Shown: positions 47,726 to 52,071 of the stretch, piece after piece
How positions within the stretch are numbered: position 1 is the first letter of the stretch
Layout: every line of letters starts with the position of its first letter
From: VRUE01 sp040904405
Lineage (GTDB): Bacteria > Actinomycetota > Thermoleophilia > Solirubrobacterales > 70-9
Reading direction: 5' to 3'
Length of the DNA stretch: 52,071 nt
NCBI GenBank assembly: GCA_040904405.1
Contig: JBBDTK010000036.1
Coordinates: 1-52,071 of the forward strand
Notes under the pieces: model-generated
Told to the model about the DNA's origin: nothing
Database searches by the model: none
What the model saw: the letters and a program-made list of their open reading frames with translations, nothing else
Made by a program: the position numbers and the translations under genes

Positions 47726-47950
47726 ATGTGGGTTGTGCGAATGAGCGACAAGCAGCTGGAGGTCCTGAGAGCCCTGCTGCGCTCGGAGGAGCACCTCGGC
47801 CCGGCGCTCAGGGGAGCGATCGAGGCGCTCGACCTGGCGCGCTGGGACGAGTTGCCGGAGGCCAAGCTCCCCTGGGAGGAGATCGAGGCCACAGCCCGGC
47901 GCCAGGGTTGCTCTCCGGCAGACATCATTTGGGATATCGCCGGTCACTAG
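47726..47950 (+). CDS. Small hypothetical protein
   Basis: A 74-aa helical, charged protein (MSDKQLEVLRALLRSEEHLG, later LPWEEIEATARRQGCSPADI, ending IWDIAGH). The ribosome-binding site CTGGAGG lies 8 nt before the ATG at 47726, so it is likely expressed, possibly on the corC transcript. No family is recognised. Confidence 0.65.
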   Translation: MWVVRMSDKQLEVLRALLRSEEHLGPALRGAIEALDLARWDELPEAKLPWEEIEATARRQGCSPADIIWDIAGH

Positions 47951-47980
47951 GACAGCTGCGGCTAGACCAAGCAGGCCGAG

Positions 47981-48040
47981 GACGCAGGGAGCATGGCGTG
48001 TTCTGCGCGCGAGCGACCGAGGACGCCGGGATGCGCCGGT
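47981..48040 (-). repeat. Copy of a ~60-bp post-stop repeat, next to the hydroxyacyl-CoA dehydrogenase gene
   Basis: Read on the minus strand, directly after the TAG of the gene at 48041-48865, comes ACCGGCGCATCCCGGCG and on through GAACACGCCATGCTCCCTGC. It matches the two tandem copies after the thiolase gene (50235-50350 and flank) with about eight differences. In all three cases the repeat begins at a stop codon. Confidence 0.7.
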
Positions 48041-48865
<825 letters not shown>

Positions 48866-48891
48866 CTGAGGACGAGTTCCTATCAAGGTCG

Positions 48892-48991
48892 GGCAAAGGA
48901 GGGCCGTGTGCCCCTCACGCTCAACTTTTCGGAGGTCAGCCTTCGGCTGCCCTGATAATCCGATTAGAGGGGCACACGGCCCTCCTTTGCC
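48892..48991. repeat. 25-bp perfect inverted repeat with 50-nt loop between divergent genes
   Basis: The arm 48892-48916 (begins GGCAAAGGAGGGCCGTGTG) is perfectly complementary to 48967-48991. The 50-nt loop contains a smaller hairpin, CAGC-CTTCG-GCTG. It lies between the divergent starts at 48865 and 49052, where a terminator is not expected. It may be a MITE-like insertion or a regulatory structure in a leader RNA. Each arm contains AAAGGAGGG, a ribosome-binding-site-like stretch, on opposite strands. Confidence 0.85.
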
Positions 48992-49051
48992 TGGCTGATC
49001 GGCCAGTCAGTCGGCTACCCTGGAGCACAGGAAACGGCGAGAACGGAGGCT

Positions 49052-50234
<1,183 letters not shown>

Positions 50235-50239
<5 letters not shown>

Positions 50240-50350
50240 GGCGATCTGACCGGCGCATCTCGGCGTCATCGGTCGCTCGCGTGCAGAGCACGTCTGAGGC
50301 CGCCTGACCGGCGCATCTCGGCGTCATCGGTCGCTCGCGTGCAGAGCACG
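50235..50350 (+). repeat. 58-bp tandem duplication after the thiolase stop
   Basis: Two copies (50235-50292 and 50293-50350), each beginning TCTGAGGC and ending CAGAGCACG, differ at about three positions near the start. The first overlaps the last codons of the thiolase. Each copy contains GACCG ... CGGTC and could fold into a weak hairpin. A diverged third copy lies inverted at 47981-48040. Confidence 0.85.
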
Positions 50351-50416
50351 CCACGCTCCCTGCTTCCTTGATCTGCTTGGTCAGGTGGCCTCAGATGAAC
50401 GGGTAGTCTCTCCGCC

Positions 50417-51595
50417 ATGGATCTCAGCCTCTCTCCTTCGGAGAAAGAGTTCCGCGACGAGGTGCGGACTTGGCTGGAGGAGAACCATCCCGGGCCCGAG
50501 CCGGAGAGCGGCCTCGAGCAGGTGATGGCCTTCCGCACCGAGTGGCAGGGCAAGCTGCACGAGGCGGGCTGGGCCGGGATCTCGTGGCCCGAGGAGTACG
50601 GCGGGCGCGGCGCGACCCTGATCGAGCAGGCGATCTTCGTCGGCGAGGCGGCACGCCAGGAAGCGCCCAGCCCGGCCAACGTGCTCGGCCTGGCGATGGG
50701 CGGGCCGGTGGTGATCGCCCACGGCACCGACGAGCAGAAGCAGCGCTACCTGGAGCCGATCCTGACCGCCGAGGAGATCTGGTGCCAGGGCTTCTCCGAG
50801 CCCGAGTCGGGCTCCGACCTCGCCTCGCTGAAGACGAGGGCGGTCAAGGACGGCGACGAATGGGTGGTCACCGGGCAGAAGGTCTGGACGACCTTCGCCC
50901 AGTACGCCAAGTGGTGCATGCTGGTCGCCCGCACCGATCCCGACGCGCCCAAGCACAAGGGCCTCACCTACTTCCTGATGGACATGGATCAGCCCGGGGT
51001 GGAGGCGAAACCGCTGGTTCAGATCACCGGCGAGGGCGAGTTCAACGAGGTCTTCATGGAGGAGGCGCGGATCCCCGACGCGAACGTCGTCGGCGGCGTC
51101 GGCAACGGCTGGTCGGTCGCGATCACGACGCTGATGAACGAGCGCGCCGGGCTCGCCTTCGGCGCGATCGCGCAGATCTCCAACAGCCTCAAGAAGCTCG
51201 ACCAGCTTGCCGCCGAGACCCGGATCGACGCTCACAGCGCCGCCGAAGACCCGTTCTACCGGCAGCGGATCGCGCAGCTCCACATCGAGGCGGAGACGAT
51301 GCGGCTCAACGCCTACCGCGGTCTGACCAAGACGATGCAGTCGGGCATCCCCGGCCCGGAGGGCTCGCTGGGCAAGTGGCAGTGGGCCGACATCAACCAG
51401 CGGATCGCCGAGCTGGCGCTCGACATCGAGGGCGGCTACGCGACGCTCGCCCGCGGCGCCGAGCACGCCGTCGCCAACGGCGCCTGGCAGTACGGCTTCC
51501 TGCGCACCCGCGCCAACTCGATCGAGGGCGGCACCACCGACATCCTCAAGAACATCATCGCCGAGCGCGTGCTCGGCCTGCCGAGGCTGCGCTAG
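50417..51595 (+). CDS. Acyl-CoA dehydrogenase
   Basis: A 392-aa FAD-dependent acyl-CoA dehydrogenase. The N-terminal helical domain starts MDLSLSPSEKEFRDEVRTWL; the FAD/substrate loop is CQGFSEPESGSDLASLKTRA; the middle beta domain has WVVTGQKVWTTFAQYAKWCM; and the C-terminal region is RTRANSIEGGTTDILKNIIA. It oxidises acyl-CoA to enoyl-CoA and passes electrons to ETF. The next gene encodes a second family member, an arrangement seen for heterodimeric FadE pairs in steroid-type side-chain degradation in actinobacteria. Confidence 0.95.
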   Translation: MDLSLSPSEKEFRDEVRTWLEENHPGPEPESGLEQVMAFRTEWQGKLHEAGWAGISWPEEYGGRGATLIEQAIFVGEAARQEAPSPANVLGLAMGGPVVIAHGTDEQKQRYLEPILTAEEIWCQGFSEPESGSDLASLKTRAVKDGDEWVVTGQKVWTTFAQYAKWCMLVARTDPDAPKHKGLTYFLMDMDQPGVEAKPLVQITGEGEFNEVFMEEARIPDANVVGGVGNGWSVAITTLMNERAGLAFGAIAQISNSLKKLDQLAAETRIDAHSAAEDPFYRQRIAQLHIEAETMRLNAYRGLTKTMQSGIPGPEGSLGKWQWADINQRIAELALDIEGGYATLARGAEHAVANGAWQYGFLRTRANSIEGGTTDILKNIIAERVLGLPRLR

Positions 51596-51615
51596 GTGAC
51601 CGGCGTCCAGGGCAA

Positions 51616-51657
51616 ATCGCAGCATTGCCGGGGTCATAGCCCCGAAAATGCTGCGAT
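51616..51657. repeat. Intergenic hairpin between two acyl-CoA dehydrogenase genes
   Basis: ATCGCAGCATT (51616-51626) pairs with AATGCTGCGAT (51647-51657), and an inner stem CGGGG/CCCCG adds five pairs. There is no T-tract. It may attenuate or stabilise the transcript between the two acyl-CoA dehydrogenase genes. Confidence 0.6.
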
Positions 51658-51678
51658 CTACGGCGACGGGGGTGGAGC

Positions 51679-52071
51679 ATGTACTTCGACCTGACCGACG
51701 AGCAGCAGGCGATCCGCTCGACCGCGAAGGAGTTCCTCGCCGCCCGCTACAAATCGGAGCGGATCCGCGAGCTGATCGAGACCGAGCACGGCTTCGAGCA
51801 GTCCGACTGGGAGGAGATGGCCGAGCTCGGCTGGACCGGCCTGGCGCTGCCCGAGCGGTGGGGCGGCCAGGGGCTGGGCATGGTCGAGCTCGCCGTCCTC
51901 TTCGAGGAGATCGGCTACGCGCTGGCGCCTTCCCCGCTCTTCTCCAGCACCGCCGCCGGCCTGGCGCTGGCGACGAACGGGACCGACGAGCAGCGCGAGC
52001 GCTGGCTGCCCCGGCTCGCCTCGGGCGAGGCACGCGGGACGCTCGCCCTGGTCGACGCCGGCCAGCCGGCG
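51679..52071 (+). CDS. Acyl-CoA dehydrogenase, N-terminal part (runs off the window)
   Basis: The first 131 codons of an acyl-CoA dehydrogenase: YFDLTDEQQAIRSTAKEFLA, WEEMAELGWTGLALPERWGG, then QGLGMVELAVLFEEIGYALA. A GGTGGAG ribosome-binding site precedes the ATG at 51679. The frame is open to the window edge. It probably forms a complex or operon with the gene at 50417-51595. Confidence 0.93.
   Translation, partial: MYFDLTDEQQAIRSTAKEFLAARYKSERIRELIETEHGFEQSDWEEMAELGWTGLALPERWGGQGLGMVELAVLFEEIGYALAPSPLFSSTAAGLALATNGTDEQRERWLPRLASGEARGTLALVDAGQPA

Overview
The window is a high-GC chromosomal segment, most likely from an actinobacterium of the class Thermoleophilia (Solirubrobacterales-like). 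This rests on the strong GC bias, the GTG, TTG and apparently leaderless starts, and the order cysS - rlmB - a Spo0H/SigH-type sigma factor. It is an inference from gene content and was not tested by a database search.

Layout. (1) 1-4.2 kb is housekeeping: the end of an unknown gene, cysS, rlmB, sigH and a GNAT-like gene. (2) About 4.3-39.3 kb is a dense accessory island lying between sigH and a tRNA-Thr gene. It holds two DUF4143 AAA ATPases, a VapBC-like pair, a Fic protein, a decayed AbiE pair, an ORC/Cdc6-like ATPase, two TcmP/DUF5131 three-Cys modules flanking a TM0106-type RecB nuclease-helicase, a three-gene SIR2/middle-component/SMC (Lamassu or ABC-3C-like) operon, a HEPN protein, a type I restriction-modification locus (hsdMSR) followed by a RloA/RloB (AbiL-like) pair, a second AbiEi-like regulator with a truncated partner, a NERD remnant and an XRE/nucleotidyltransferase pair. 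Gene fragments (VapC, AbiEii, nuclease-helicase, NERD) and short dispersed repeats show repeated recombination. (3) 39.4-52 kb returns to housekeeping: tRNA-Thr, an SHOCT membrane protein, a VOC dioxygenase, a PlsC-GpsA fusion, an ECF sigma factor with a membrane partner, a rhomboid protease, a BtuF-like binding protein, a CorC/HlyC protein, and fatty-acyl-CoA genes (hydroxyacyl-CoA dehydrogenase, thiolase, two acyl-CoA dehydrogenases).

The most interesting signals are regulatory. Three arrays of short repeats have an exact 23-bp period. Two of them abut the start codons of the two DUF4143 ATPases, with different repeat sequences at each gene; the third is an orphan upstream of abiEi. Both DUF5131 genes carry a LexA/SOS-box-like palindrome at nearly the same distance from the start codon, which suggests that the TcmP/DUF5131 modules are DNA-damage inducible. 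A 90-bp dispersed repeat carries a ribosome-binding site and a conserved 12-codon micro-ORF. The 10-base assembly gap at 19.5 kb lies next to a perfect 34-nt palindrome and a 13-C run, so the join there should be treated with caution.
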